Shown: in pieces, positions 8,507-18,435 of the stretch
Numbering within the stretch: position 1 is the first letter of the stretch
Layout: every line of letters begins with the position of its first letter
Assembly (NCBI GenBank): GCA_024234895.1
Contig: JACKNJ010000005.1
Location: forward strand, 124,001-188,000
Origin: Gammaproteobacteria bacterium
GTDB taxonomy: Bacteria > Pseudomonadota > Gammaproteobacteria > JACKNK01
Direction of reading: 5' to 3'
DNA length: 64,000 nucleotides
Position numbers and translations under genes: made by a program
Notes under the pieces: model-generated
What the model saw: the letters and a program-made list of their open reading frames with translations, nothing else
Databases searched by the model: none
What the model was told of the DNA's origin: nothing

Positions 8507-10331
8507 TGTCTTGAATCCAGCGTTTCAGAACTTGGGCGGCACGGACGGGATCGTCCGCGGCGGCGTATTGGGCGGCGGCGACGAAGGTTTCATAGTCGCC
8601 GTTGTCCGGCAGGCCGCCCGGGAACACGGCGGCGAGGGCGTTCAGACCGCTCAGGCCCTTGGATTTGGCGAGCAGGAGCTGATCGTTGCGTTCACTGCTC
8701 AGGCCGTGGAAGCCACCGAAACCGGCGGGGTCGTCCTGCGCCGGGCCACCGAGCGCGCCACTGGTGCCGGCAGCGCCGGCCAAGGCGCCCTTGTGGGCCT
8801 GCTTGTCGGAACCCGGGATGGCGCCGCGCAGCAGCGGCAGGACCACGGTGAAGAGGAGGAACAGGCCGACCGCGACCGCAACGATGAACTTGATCAGGCT
8901 CATCATGGCGTCTTCCTGCCACCAGGACAGTGCATCCGGTTCCGGGGTCTTGGCGAATTCGGCGTTGATCACGCGGACGCTGTCGCCACGCGCTGCGTCG
9001 AAGCCGACCGCGCTCTTGACCAGGTCGGTCAGGCGGTCGAGCTGTTCCGGGCTGTATTCGCGGGCCTTGGTCTCGGCTTCGCCGCCCTCGGCATCGACCG
9101 CCGCCGCGACCGGCTGCACGCCGACCACGACCGCAACCGACAGGCGACGGATCGCGCCGGGCTGCCCGCGCTCATGGCGGACGGTGCGGCTGACCTCGTA
9201 GTTGCGCACGCTGCGCACGCGGGTCTTGTCGCCGGTCACGCCGGTGCCCTCGGCATCGCCGACGCCCGGGTTCTGCGCGGTCAGTTCGGTGACCGGCGGG
9301 GGTTCGTTGGAAACCGCCCCGGGTACGCCACCGACGGACTTGCCGCTGGCTTCCTCGGAAAGCTGTTCGGAACGCACCGCGCGGCTGTTCGGATCAAACA
9401 GCTCGCTGGTTTCCTCCTGCACGCTGAAATCGACCTCGGCGACCACCTGGGCACGGACCTGATCGGCGCCGACCATCGGACCGAGCAGGGCCTGGATGGC
9501 GTCGATGTAGTGCTGCTCCAGCCGGCGCGTGTAATCCATGCGCTCGAAGCTCTGGTTCATCGCGGTGTCGCCCTGCGGCTTGCTGATCAGCTCGCCGCGC
9601 TGGTCGACGACGGTGATCTGATCGTTGGCCAGTTCCGGGATGCTGGAGCTGACCAGGTGGGTGATCGCGGCGACCTGGCCGGCGTCGAGCACGCGGCCCG
9701 GATAAAGGTGCACGACCACCGACGCGCTCGGCTTGGCGCGGTCGCGGATGAAGACGCTCTTCTTGGGCAGGGCGAGATGCACGCGGGCCTTCTCGATGCT
9801 GCCCAGGCTGGCGATGCTCTTCGCGAGCTCGCGCTCCAGCGCATGGTGATAGCGGGCCTGTTCGGCGAACTGGCTGCGGCCGATCTCCGGGGCCTCGTCG
9901 AGGAATTCCAGACCCTGACCGGTGCCGCGCGGCAGACCGGCGGCGGCGACCTTCAGACGGGCGTCGTACAACTGCGACTCGGCGACGCGGATGTTGCCGA
10001 GCTTGTCGAGGTGATAGGGGATGTTGGCCTTGTCGAGTTCGGCGACGACCTCGGCGGCATCGCGCTCGGACAGACCGAAATAGAGCGCCTTGTCGCTCTC
10101 GCCGCCGGTGGTCAGCAGCATGGTCACGGCGATCGCGATGATCGCGGCGATGCCCGCCAGCGCCAGCGGCTTGTGCGCGAGCTGCGCCCACATGGCGCCG
10201 CTCTTGCCCATCAGGCCGGCTTTGCCGGTGGGCTTGGCGTTGTTGTTGTCCGTCGGGGCGGTGCCTTCGGTCGGCATGTTCCCGGCGACCTTCTGAAGTT
10301 CCGTATCGTCGGCGACGGCGGCGTCGGTCAT
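8499..10331 (-). CDS. fliF: Flagellar MS-ring protein FliF
   Basis: The 610-residue protein forms the MS ring in the inner membrane. It has an N-terminal cytoplasmic stretch, a membrane helix at about 52-72, ring-building motif domains in the periplasmic region (FGLSERDAAEVVAELDKANI, LPRGTGQGLEFLDE, RARVHLALPKKSVF-like segment) and a second helix at about 485-508. The C-terminal tail (AAQYAAADDPVRAAQVLKRW) is the FliG-binding motif. It sits between fliE and fliG in the canonical order and overlaps fliG by 8 bp. Confidence 0.96.
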   Translation of the reverse strand: MTDAAVADDTELQKVAGNMPTEGTAPTDNNNAKPTGKAGLMGKSGAMWAQLAHKPLALAGIAAIIAIAVTMLLTTGGESDKALYFGLSERDAAEVVAELDKANIPYHLDKLGNIRVAESQLYDARLKVAAAGLPRGTGQGLEFLDEAPEIGRSQFAEQARYHHALERELAKSIASLGSIEKARVHLALPKKSVFIRDRAKPSASVVVHLYPGRVLDAGQVAAITHLVSSSIPELANDQITVVDQRGELISKPQGDTAMNQSFERMDYTRRLEQHYIDAIQALLGPMVGADQVRAQVVAEVDFSVQEETSELFDPNSRAVRSEQLSEEASGKSVGGVPGAVSNEPPPVTELTAQNPGVGDAEGTGVTGDKTRVRSVRNYEVSRTVRHERGQPGAIRRLSVAVVVGVQPVAAAVDAEGGEAETKAREYSPEQLDRLTDLVKSAVGFDAARGDSVRVINAEFAKTPEPDALSWWQEDAMMSLIKFIVAVAVGLFLLFTVVLPLLRGAIPGSDKQAHKGALAGAAGTSGALGGPAQDDPAGFGGFHGLSSERNDQLLLAKSKGLSGLNALAAVFPGGLPDNGDYETFVAAAQYAAADDPVRAAQVLKRWIQDNV

Positions 10332-10390
10332 GGCGGCTTACTCGGAGATTCGTGGTTTGGCTGTTGGTGGGCTCAGGCGTTCGCGCGGGC

Positions 10391-10741
10391 TCAGACCGGC
10401 ATGCGCATGACTTCCTGATAGGCGTTCACCAGGCGGTTGCGCACCTGGACCATGGCCTCGAAGTGCACGCGCGCCTTCTGCATCGCGACCATCGCGTCGG
10501 ACAGATCGACCCCGGCATCGCCACGCGAATAGGCGTTGGTCATGCGGCTGCTGTCGACCTGGGTTTCGTTGACGTGGTCGACCATGTTCTTGAGTACGGC
10601 GTTGAAACCGCCGCCCTCCTTGGGATTGACGAGGTCGGCACCGGGCGTGCCGCCGGCCATCCCGGACGCATTCAGGCCCTGCGCCTGGCTGGCCAATTGC
10701 TGCATCGAGCTGAACATCTGGCTGGCGTTGATCGGATTCAT
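10391..10741 (-). CDS. fliE: Flagellar hook-basal body protein FliE
   Basis: The 116-residue protein is the MS ring-rod junction subunit, exported early by the flagellar apparatus. The C-terminal half is diagnostic: FNAVLKNMVDHVNETQVDSS, then DLSDAMVAMQKARVHFEAMV and VRNRLVNAYQEVMRMPV at the end. It heads the fliEFGHIJ operon, directly after fleR, the gene order known from Pseudomonas. The 39-bp gap to fleR leaves little room for a promoter, so transcription may start inside fleR or read through from it. Confidence 0.95.
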   Translation of the reverse strand: MNPINASQMFSSMQQLASQAQGLNASGMAGGTPGADLVNPKEGGGFNAVLKNMVDHVNETQVDSSRMTNAYSRGDAGVDLSDAMVAMQKARVHFEAMVQVRNRLVNAYQEVMRMPV

Positions 10742-10780
10742 GTCGGTGTGCCTCGGGTTGATGTGGTTCTGGTCCGGGTT

Positions 10781-12130
10781 TCAGGTCGGAACCGGGATGC
10801 CGCGCTCGCGCATCTTCGCGAGCTTGTAACGCAGCGTCCGGGGACTGAGTCCGAGCCGTTTCGCGGTTTCGTCGCGTCGACCGCCCGTCTCGCGCAGCGT
10901 GGTCAGGATGGTGTCCTGCTCCTGCGCCTTGAGGCCGGCCGGCGCGTCGTCGTCGCGGCTTTGCGGGTATTCAGCAGGAACCGGGCCAGGGTCGTTAAGT
11001 GCATTGTTTTCAAATAACAAATCGCCTTTTTCGATGGTCTCGCCCTGGTGGAGGATCAGGGCCCGCTCCATCAGGTTGTTGAGTTCTCTGACATTCCCCG
11101 GCCAGGCATGGGCCAGCAGCCCTTGCCGGGCCTCGTTGCTGAGCCGGGGCGCGGGTTTCTTGACATCACCCGCGTGCCGGGCGAGCAGCGCGTCGGCCAG
11201 CGGCAGGATGTCGCCGGGCCGGTCCGCCAGGCGCGGCAGCGCCAGCGGGAACACGTTGAGGCGGAAATACAGGTCTTCGCGGAAACGGCCATCGCGGACG
11301 GCTGCCCGGAGATCGCGGTTGCTGGTGGCGATCAGGCGCACGTCCAGCGCGATCGGGCCGCGTCCGCCGAGGCGTTCGACCTCCCGTTCCTGAATCACGC
11401 GCAGCAGCTTGCTCTGTAGCCCGAGGTCCATTTCGGTGACCTCGTCGAGCAGCAGCGTGCCGCCCTGGGCCTGTTCGAAGGTGCCGGCGCGGGCGGCGAG
11501 GGCGCCGGTGAAGGCGCCCTTCTCGTAGCCGAACAGCATGGCTTCGAGCATGTTTTCCGGGATCGCGGCGCAGTTGATGGCCACAAACGGGCCTTTCGCA
11601 CGCGCGGAGTTGTCGTGGACGAAGCGCGCCAGCACTTCCTTGCCGACCCCGGAGGGGCCGGTGATCATGACCGTGCTGTCGGATTGCGCGACCCGCAGCG
11701 CGAGGTTGACCAGGCGTTGGCTGAACGGGTCTTCGGCGATCATGCCGCCACGTCTGACGGGGCGCAGATAACGTTCGACGTGTTCACTCAGCGTGGCCGG
11801 GTCGAAGGGTTTGACGAGGTAGTCGACGGCGCCGTCCTGGAGCATGCGCACGGCGTCCTCGATGGTGCCGTAGGCGGTCATCAGCAGGACCGGCAGCGCG
11901 GGGCGGATGGCGGTCACGCGGCGCAGCAGTTCGGGGCCGTCCATGCGCGGCATCCGCATGTCGCTGAGCACGAGTGCGATGTCGTCGTGGGCGGTGATCA
12001 GGGACAGCGCCTCGGAGCCGTCGCCGGCGGCAATGACGGCGTGGCCGGCGAGGGTGAGGGTGTCGACGACGGCTTCGCGCAGGTCGGCGTCGTCCTCGAC
12101 GACGAGGATGCGGGCAAGGGGCGTGTTCAT
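10781..12130 (-). CDS. fleR: Sigma-54-dependent flagellar response regulator FleR/FlrC
   Basis: The 449-residue NtrC-type regulator has a receiver domain (1-120; phospho-acceptor Asp in VLSDMRMPRMDG), an AAA+ domain with Walker A GPSGVGKE and the sigma-54 contact loop GAFTGA, and a C-terminal Fis-type helix-turn-helix (RDETAKRLGLSPRTLRYKLA). It should be phosphorylated by the adjacent FleS and activate sigma-54 promoters of middle flagellar genes. Its ATG overlaps the end of fleS by 4 bp, so the pair is translationally coupled. The FleR/FlrC name is an assignment from context within the flagellar cluster. Confidence 0.93.
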   Translation of the reverse strand: MNTPLARILVVEDDADLREAVVDTLTLAGHAVIAAGDGSEALSLITAHDDIALVLSDMRMPRMDGPELLRRVTAIRPALPVLLMTAYGTIEDAVRMLQDGAVDYLVKPFDPATLSEHVERYLRPVRRGGMIAEDPFSQRLVNLALRVAQSDSTVMITGPSGVGKEVLARFVHDNSARAKGPFVAINCAAIPENMLEAMLFGYEKGAFTGALAARAGTFEQAQGGTLLLDEVTEMDLGLQSKLLRVIQEREVERLGGRGPIALDVRLIATSNRDLRAAVRDGRFREDLYFRLNVFPLALPRLADRPGDILPLADALLARHAGDVKKPAPRLSNEARQGLLAHAWPGNVRELNNLMERALILHQGETIEKGDLLFENNALNDPGPVPAEYPQSRDDDAPAGLKAQEQDTILTTLRETGGRRDETAKRLGLSPRTLRYKLAKMRERGIPVPT

Positions 12131-13212
12131 CGGCGGATCTCGTTGACGTTGTTCGGGGGGCGGCGCCAGCTGGCGGGCAGCGCGTTTGGTGTTGCCGTGC
12201 TGGCGAGCGGCAGACGGATGCGGAATTCGCTGCCGATTCCCGGTCGGGAATCGATCTGTAGTTCGCCGCCGTGGTTGCGGACCACGTTGGCGACCACCGC
12301 CAGCCCGAGGCCGGTACCGCCGGCGGAGGTGGTGAAGAAGGGTTCGAGCACGCGTTCGCGGGTGGCCGCGTCCATGCCTTTGCCGTCATCGCGCACGCTC
12401 AGTTCGACTTTGCCTTGCCGGGCGCGGGCGGCGACGGCGATCCGGCCGCCGGCATCGCAGGCGTTGATGGCGTTGTGCAGCAGGTTGTGCAGCGCGCCGA
12501 GCAGGGCGGTGCGGTTGCCATGCAGATGCAGCGGCGTGGCATTGGATTCATGGGCGATCCGGATATCGCGGCGGCGCGGATGCGCATCCATGTCGCCGAT
12601 CGCGTGGTCGATCAGCGCGTCGGCGTCGATGAGTTCGCCGTTGCCGTTGGGCTCGCCGCCAGCGAAGCCGAGCATGTCCTGGATCAGGTGCTCCATGTGG
12701 GCGAGGCGGGAGATGAGCTTGTCGGCGAAACGGTGGCGGTCGTCGGCGCCCAGCTCGTCATTGCCGAGGTGGCTGGCGTACAGCAGCGCGCTCGCCACCG
12801 GGGTGCGGATCTGGTGCGCCAGCGAGGCAACCATCTCGCCCAGCGCGGCGAGCCGCGCCTGACGGGCCATCTCGCTCTGCAAGGCGCGGGTCTCGGTGAT
12901 GTCCTTGATCAGCACGATCTGGCCCGGTTCGCCCGCCAGTGGGGTGGTGGCGATGTTGACGCGGCGGCCCTTGCGGGTGGTGACCTCGTGGCCATCATCG
13001 GCCTGCGGCTGGAAGGAGCTGGCGATCACGCTGAGCCAGGTCGAGCCGACCAGCGGCGGTTGGTCGCCGAGCAATTCGCGTGCGGCCAGGTTCGCGTCGC
13101 TGACCCGACCGCGCGCGTCGACGATCACGACTGCGGCCGGCAGGTGTTCGACGACGTGGGCCAGATGTCTGGCGCGGGCGGCGTCGCTCGAAAGTGTGGT
13201 GATTTCGGACAT
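12127..13212 (-). CDS. fleS: Flagellar sensor histidine kinase FleS/FlrB
   Basis: The 361-residue kinase has no membrane helix, so it is cytoplasmic, as in FleS/FlrB. It has a PAS domain (about 12-110, starting VVEHLPAAVVIVDARGRVSD), a phospho-acceptor His in LAHQIRTPVASALLYASHLG, and an ATPase domain with the N box (LLHNAINACDAGG), G1 box DDGKGM, F box FFTT and G2 box GTGLGLAVV. It probably senses a flagellar assembly or cytoplasmic cue and phosphorylates FleR. It is transcribed divergently from fleQ across a 272-bp gap. Confidence 0.92.
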   Translation of the reverse strand: MSEITTLSSDAARARHLAHVVEHLPAAVVIVDARGRVSDANLAARELLGDQPPLVGSTWLSVIASSFQPQADDGHEVTTRKGRRVNIATTPLAGEPGQIVLIKDITETRALQSEMARQARLAALGEMVASLAHQIRTPVASALLYASHLGNDELGADDRHRFADKLISRLAHMEHLIQDMLGFAGGEPNGNGELIDADALIDHAIGDMDAHPRRRDIRIAHESNATPLHLHGNRTALLGALHNLLHNAINACDAGGRIAVAARARQGKVELSVRDDGKGMDAATRERVLEPFFTTSAGGTGLGLAVVANVVRNHGGELQIDSRPGIGSEFRIRLPLASTATPNALPASWRRPPNNVNEIRR

Positions 13213-13484
13213 CTGGTTTCGGATTCCGTGGATCGTCGATCTGCGGAAGCCAGTGCAGAAGCCGTGCCGGACCAGAAAACCGTATTTGAAACAACAGGTA
13301 ACGACTGCCGTGATGCCCGCATGTCAAATTCGGCAACAATGATGGCGGGCGTCACCCTGAACACTCACCAGGCGTTGCCGGCGGCGTTTCGAGCGGCCCC
13401 TCGCAGGCTGTCGACGAGCGTGGGCGTCAAAAACTGCTACAGTGCCGACACGATATTTCCTGGCTTCCGGAGTTCGACGGTCTC
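13213..13484. other. Divergent fleS-fleQ intergenic region
   Basis: This 272-bp gap must hold the fleQ (plus) and fleSR (minus) promoters. A -10-like TACAGT lies at 13438-13443, about 40 bp before the fleQ ATG, without a convincing -35 box. I searched the minus strand for GG-N10-GC sigma-54 elements and found none that I trust. Confidence 0.35.
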
Positions 13485-14960
<1,476 letters not shown>

Positions 14961-14990
14961 TCGATCGCCCGACCGCGCGCCATCGATCCC

Positions 14991-16271
14991 TCAAAGAGTG
15001 GCAAGCACCCGATCCGCTGCCGCCACCGTGGCTGCGATGTCTTCATCGGTATGGGCCGCCGACACAAACCCGGCCTCGAAGGCGGAAGGCGCCAGATACA
15101 CGCCTTCGTTCAGCATCCCGTGGAAGAACAGCTTGAACCGGTCGACATCGCAGGCCATGACCTGTGAGTAACGGCTGACCGTATCCGCCTCGGTGAAGAA
15201 CAGGCCGAACATGCCGCCGACCTGGTTGAAGCTCATCGGCACGCCGTGCTTGTGCGTGGCTTCGGCGATGCCGGTGGCGAGGTCGTCGGTCTTGCGGGTC
15301 AGGTCCTCGAAGAAACCGGGCGCGGAGATCAGTTCCAGGGTCTTGAGGCCGGCGGCCATCGCGACCGGGTTCCCGGACAGGGTGCCGGCCTGATAGACGG
15401 GGCCGAGCGGGGCGATCTTCTGCATGATCTCGCGCTTGCCGCCGAAGGCGCCGACGGGCATGCCGCCGCCGATGACCTTGCCGAGCGTGGTCAGGTCCGG
15501 GATCACGTCGAACCATGCCTGCGCGCCGCCGAGCGCGACGCGGAAGCCGGTCATGACCTCATCGAAGATCAGCACGGAGTCGTACTGATCGCAGATCTCG
15601 CGCAGGCCCTCCAGGAAGCCCGGCTCCGGCGGGATGCAGTTCATGTTGCCGGCGACCGGTTCGACGATGACGCAGGCGATCTGCTTGCCGACCTTGGCGA
15701 AGGCCTCCTCGACGGAATCCAGGTCGTTGTAGGTCAGCGTGATGGTGTGTTCGGCCAGCGCCGCCGGCACGCCGGGGGAGGAGGGCTCGCCGAGGGTCAG
15801 CATGCCGGAGCCGGCCTTGACCAGCAGCGAGTCGGAGTGGCCGTGGTAGCCGCCTTCGAACTTGACGATCTTGTCGCGCCCGGTGAAGCCACGCGCCAGG
15901 CGGATCGCGCTCATGGTCGCCTCGGTGCCGGAGGAGACCATGCGCACCATGTCCATGCTCGGCACCAGCTTGCAGACGAGGTCGGCCATCTGCGTTTCCA
16001 GCACGGTCGGCGCGCCGAAGGAGAGGCCGTTGGCGGCGGTTTCCTGCACGGCCCTGATCACGTCGGGATGCGCGTGGCCGACCACCATCGGGCCCCAGGA
16101 GCCGACGTAGTCGATGTACTTGTCGTCGCTCTCCGACCAGACGTAGGCACCCTGGGCGCGCTTGAAGAAGATCGGCTCGCCACCGACCCCGCGGAACGCG
16201 CGCACCGGCGAGTTGACGCCGCCGGGGATGTGTTTCTGGGCCTTGCTGAACAGGTCGTGAGAGAGCGTCAT
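14991..16271 (-). CDS. hemL: Glutamate-1-semialdehyde 2,1-aminomutase
   Basis: The 426-residue class-III PLP enzyme converts glutamate-1-semialdehyde to 5-aminolevulinate in the C5 haem pathway. Diagnostic pieces are the N-terminal MTLSHDLFSKAQKHIPGGVN and SPVRAFRGVGG, the VSSGTEATMSAIRLARGFTG PLP-phosphate site, the ILIFDEVMTGFR aspartate and the Schiff-base lysine in TTLGKVIGGGMPVGAFGG. The chosen ATG matches the family's usual N-terminus; an upstream in-frame extension has no homology and would cross the imuB promoter. It converges with fleQ, with 30 bp between the stops. Confidence 0.96.
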   Translation of the reverse strand: MTLSHDLFSKAQKHIPGGVNSPVRAFRGVGGEPIFFKRAQGAYVWSESDDKYIDYVGSWGPMVVGHAHPDVIRAVQETAANGLSFGAPTVLETQMADLVCKLVPSMDMVRMVSSGTEATMSAIRLARGFTGRDKIVKFEGGYHGHSDSLLVKAGSGMLTLGEPSSPGVPAALAEHTITLTYNDLDSVEEAFAKVGKQIACVIVEPVAGNMNCIPPEPGFLEGLREICDQYDSVLIFDEVMTGFRVALGGAQAWFDVIPDLTTLGKVIGGGMPVGAFGGKREIMQKIAPLGPVYQAGTLSGNPVAMAAGLKTLELISAPGFFEDLTRKTDDLATGIAEATHKHGVPMSFNQVGGMFGLFFTEADTVSRYSQVMACDVDRFKLFFHGMLNEGVYLAPSAFEAGFVSAAHTDEDIAATVAAADRVLATL

Positions 16272-16379
16272 GGGTCGTTGTCCGGGGTGTTGCGTAGGTG
16301 GGCGGCTATTGGAGCGCATCGGGGCGCGCGCCGTAAAGCCGCATCCGGGGTTGGCGCAAGGGTTTGCCGCGACCATATA

Positions 16380-16395
16380 CTGTTCATAAAAACAG
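16380..16395 (+). promoter_or_regulatory. LexA/SOS box upstream of imuB
   Basis: The sequence CTGT-TCATAAAA-ACAG matches the gammaproteobacterial LexA operator (CTGT-N8-ACAG) at all eight fixed positions and has an AT-rich centre. It ends 14 bp before the imuB ATG, so bound LexA would block imuB transcription. The site lies between divergent hemL and imuB and could also touch hemL expression. Confidence 0.85.
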
Positions 16396-16409
16396 CCTGT
16401 GGTTCGCGC

Positions 16410-17816
16410 ATGCTCTGGTTGGCCCTCCATTTCCCGCTGCTGCCGCTGGAAGCCCTGACCCGGGGCGAGGACGGCGCGCGCCCGCTCGCGCTCGAGGTTG
16501 CGCGGCGGCTGCGGCTGGTGAATGCGACCGCGCGCGAGGCCGGCGTGCGCGCGGACATGTCGATCAATGCCGCGCTGGCGCTGGCGCCGGATCTGCGCGT
16601 GCTGGCACGACGCGAGGCGGATGAGGAGCGCGCGCTGCACGGTCTGGCGACCTGGGCCTTGCAGTTCAGCCCGCAGATCAGCCTGGTCGAGGGCGAGGGC
16701 ATGTTGCTGGAGATCGGCGCCAGCCTGCGCCTGTTCGGCGGGCTGGATGCCTTGCTGGATACGATCCGCGCGGGCGTGCCGACGCTGGGTTTCAGCGTGC
16801 GTGACGCGGTCGCGCCGACGCCGGCGGCGGCCTGGATGGGGGCGTGGCTGGGGGTGCCGTTGCGGATCGATTCATCGGACAGGCTGACCGCCGCGCTGGC
16901 GGGGCTGGATGTTTCCGCGCTGCGGTTGTCGGCGAAACAGGAATCGCGCTTGCGCGGCATGGGTCTGCACCGGCTCGGGCAGTTGCTGCGTCTGCCGCGC
17001 GCGGGGCTGGCGCGGCGCATCGGCACGGATGCGCTGGATCATCTCGATCGCGCGCTGGGCCGTAAAGCCGATCCGCGGCCAGGCTGGCAGCCGCCGGCGG
17101 TGTTCGAGAGCACGCTCGATCTGCCGGTCGAGGTTGAAGGCGGGGCGCCGCTGCGCTTCGCGCTGCATCGGCTGGTGCTGGAGCTGGCCGGCTTCCTGCG
17201 CGGAGCCGATGCCGGTGCCGGTGTGCTCGATCTGCACTTTCATCACCGCGAGTTGGCGGCGACGCCGTTGACGCTGCGTCTGCTGACGCCGGGGCGGGAT
17301 GTGGAGCATCTGGAAGGCCTGATCACGACGCGTCTGGAACGCACCCGATTGCCCGCGCCGGTGCTGGCGGTCACGCTGCGTTGCGACGACGTGCGCAGCT
17401 TCGAGACCCGGGCCGGCGATCTGTTCGGCCTGCGGCGCGGACCGGACGAGCTGATGCCGGCGCTGATCGAACGGCTGCGCGCGCGGTTGGGTGACGGGCA
17501 GGTCCATGGCCTTCGCGCGGTGGCCGACCATCGTCCCGAACGCGCCTGGCATGGCGTGGATGGCAAGCAGGGGGGGGAAGGTCGGTCGCGTCGCCCGTTG
17601 TGGCTGCTCGTCGAAGCGCGTCCGGTCGATACGCGCCGTCTGCGGCGTCTGGCCGGGCCGGAACGGATCGAGACCGGCTGGTGGGATGGTGACCCGATCG
17701 CGCGGGATTACTTCGTCGCGCAGACGAGGGACGGGCGGCGTTTGTGGATTTATCAGGCCCGTACCGGATCGGGACCGGACGCCGGCAACTGGTATCTGCA
17801 CGGTCTGTTTGCCTGA
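16410..17816 (+). CDS. imuB: ImuB-like Y-family polymerase homologue (SOS mutagenesis)
   Basis: The 468-residue protein resembles ImuB, a Y-family polymerase relative in the ImuA-ImuB-DnaE2 mutasome. It starts MLWLALHFPLLPLEAL, where true Y polymerases carry the catalytic DxD near the N-terminus, so polymerase activity is probably absent. The family hallmark SPQISLVEGEGMLLEIGASL followed by RLFGG is present, then helix-hairpin-helix-like SAKQESRLRGMGLHRLGQLL and the little-finger region. The C-terminus ends with a conserved WWDGDPIARDYFVAQT and WYLHGLFA. A LexA box lies just upstream. Neither imuA nor dnaE2 is in the window, so this copy stands alone locally. Confidence 0.88.
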   Translation: MLWLALHFPLLPLEALTRGEDGARPLALEVARRLRLVNATAREAGVRADMSINAALALAPDLRVLARREADEERALHGLATWALQFSPQISLVEGEGMLLEIGASLRLFGGLDALLDTIRAGVPTLGFSVRDAVAPTPAAAWMGAWLGVPLRIDSSDRLTAALAGLDVSALRLSAKQESRLRGMGLHRLGQLLRLPRAGLARRIGTDALDHLDRALGRKADPRPGWQPPAVFESTLDLPVEVEGGAPLRFALHRLVLELAGFLRGADAGAGVLDLHFHHRELAATPLTLRLLTPGRDVEHLEGLITTRLERTRLPAPVLAVTLRCDDVRSFETRAGDLFGLRRGPDELMPALIERLRARLGDGQVHGLRAVADHRPERAWHGVDGKQGGEGRSRRPLWLLVEARPVDTRRLRRLAGPERIETGWWDGDPIARDYFVAQTRDGRRLWIYQARTGSGPDAGNWYLHGLFA

Positions 17817-17834
17817 TGCCGAGTTCGCCCGCAT

Positions 17835-17872
17835 GCACATCGGTGGAGCGTGGCTTGGCACCATCCTGGTGC
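17835..17872 (+). promoter_or_regulatory. Probable NtrC enhancer (two sites)
   Basis: GCACCATCCTGGTGC at 17858-17872 matches the inner NtrC consensus GCACCA-N3-TGGTGC at all fixed positions. A weaker copy, GCACATCGGTGGAGC at 17835-17849, matches 9 of 12 fixed positions. The strong site is centred about 120 bp upstream of the predicted start of the sigma-54 promoter at 17962-17977, a usual distance for an NtrC enhancer. Confidence 0.6.
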
Positions 17873-17961
17873 GAATCTGGGGGCGATTTAACCGCGTGCG
17901 GAACTTGGTCTCTGGCTCCAACCGGTTGAAATATTAGGGGTTTGTCGTCTTTCGTCAGTTC

Positions 17962-17977
17962 TGGCACAAGCGATGCA
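17962..17977 (+). promoter_or_regulatory. Sigma-54 (RpoN) promoter
   Basis: TGGCAC-AAGCG-ATGCA matches the sigma-54 consensus TGGCAC-N5-TTGCW with a single mismatch and keeps the essential GG-N10-GC spacing. Transcription is expected to start near 17988. No ORF follows, and a strong terminator lies about 190 bp downstream. Confidence 0.72.
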
Positions 17978-17987
17978 GTGTTCAGCT

Positions 17988-18178
17988 CAGAGATTGTGAT
18001 GAGCGCTGCGGCCAGTCACGGGGCCGCCCCCAGATCCGTCATGGAGGTCGGATTGCGATTCCCCCGTCATCGCCCGTGAACCGCCGGTGTCGAGCCCGGC
18101 GCTGAGCGATGGCTTCCGGGATGAGCGAAATGTGTTGTGTTGCGTGTTGGCCCCGGTCGTTTGACCGGGGTTTTTTTT
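17988..18178 (+). ncRNA. Candidate NtrC/sigma-54-dependent small RNA
   Basis: A transcript of about 190 nt is predicted between the sigma-54 promoter and the terminator. It has no ORF with a ribosome-binding site and folds into several local hairpins: GCGGCC/GGCCGC (near 18007-18030), ATCCG/CGGAT enclosing a TCATGGAGGT loop (near 18035-18055) and CATCGC/GCGATG enclosing GCCGG/CCGGC. C-rich unpaired runs (CCGCCCCCAG, ATTCCCCCGTC) could be pairing seeds. A nitrogen-regulated sRNA with the same control logic, NrsZ, is known in Pseudomonas aeruginosa. I infer only similar regulation, and homology is unproven. Confidence 0.55.
18151..18178 (+). terminator. Strong rho-independent terminator
   Basis: CCCCGGTC-GTTT-GACCGGGG forms a perfect 8-bp stem with a 4-nt loop and is followed by eight T residues. 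It ends the candidate small RNA and is not adjacent to any protein gene end. Confidence 0.92.
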
Positions 18179-18207
18179 GTCTTTTTGAAATGGGGGGGTG
18201 GGGGTGT

Positions 18208-18417
18208 TGATGATGTCGTGGACATCATCTGGGTGTGTGGAAAAGGCTTCGGGAGGTGGGCATGTCCTGTCAGGACACGCCGTGAATCCATCCATGGAGG
18301 CTCCACGGCCGCGTCCCTGCGGCCGAGGGTCCTGACAGGACATGCCCACCTCCCGAAGCCTGGAGAGGTTTGAGGAATGGAAGCGCCGCGTCCGGCGTTG
18401 AGCCGGGCGCGGCGCTT
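18208..18417 (+). repeat. Modular palindromic unit, copy A
   Basis: The unit has three parts. First is a 26-nt palindrome (GATGATGT/ACATCATC stem, 18208-18233). Second is a perfect 32-bp inverted repeat (arms 18244-18275 and 18330-18361) enclosing a 54-nt loop (18276-18329) that itself folds into GCCGTG/CACGGC and GGCCGC/GCGGCC hairpins. Third is a 37-nt hairpin (18381-18417) with loop GTTGA. Copy B at 18534-18741 is the inverted counterpart. The loops are conserved while the long arms differ, yet each arm pair stays complementary. Confidence 0.85.
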
Positions 18418-18435
18418 GTCGGCGGCTCATACCGC

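Noticed and set aside
13213..13484. Sigma-54 promoter for fleS in the divergent gap
   Set aside because: CGGCACTGTAGC and similar stretches lack the GG-N10-GC spacing on the minus strand.
17851..17880. A second sigma-54 promoter at TTGGCACCATCCTGGTGCG
   Set aside because: TGGCAC is present but the required GC at N10 is missing. The symmetrical GCACCA-N3-TGGTGC fits an NtrC site better.
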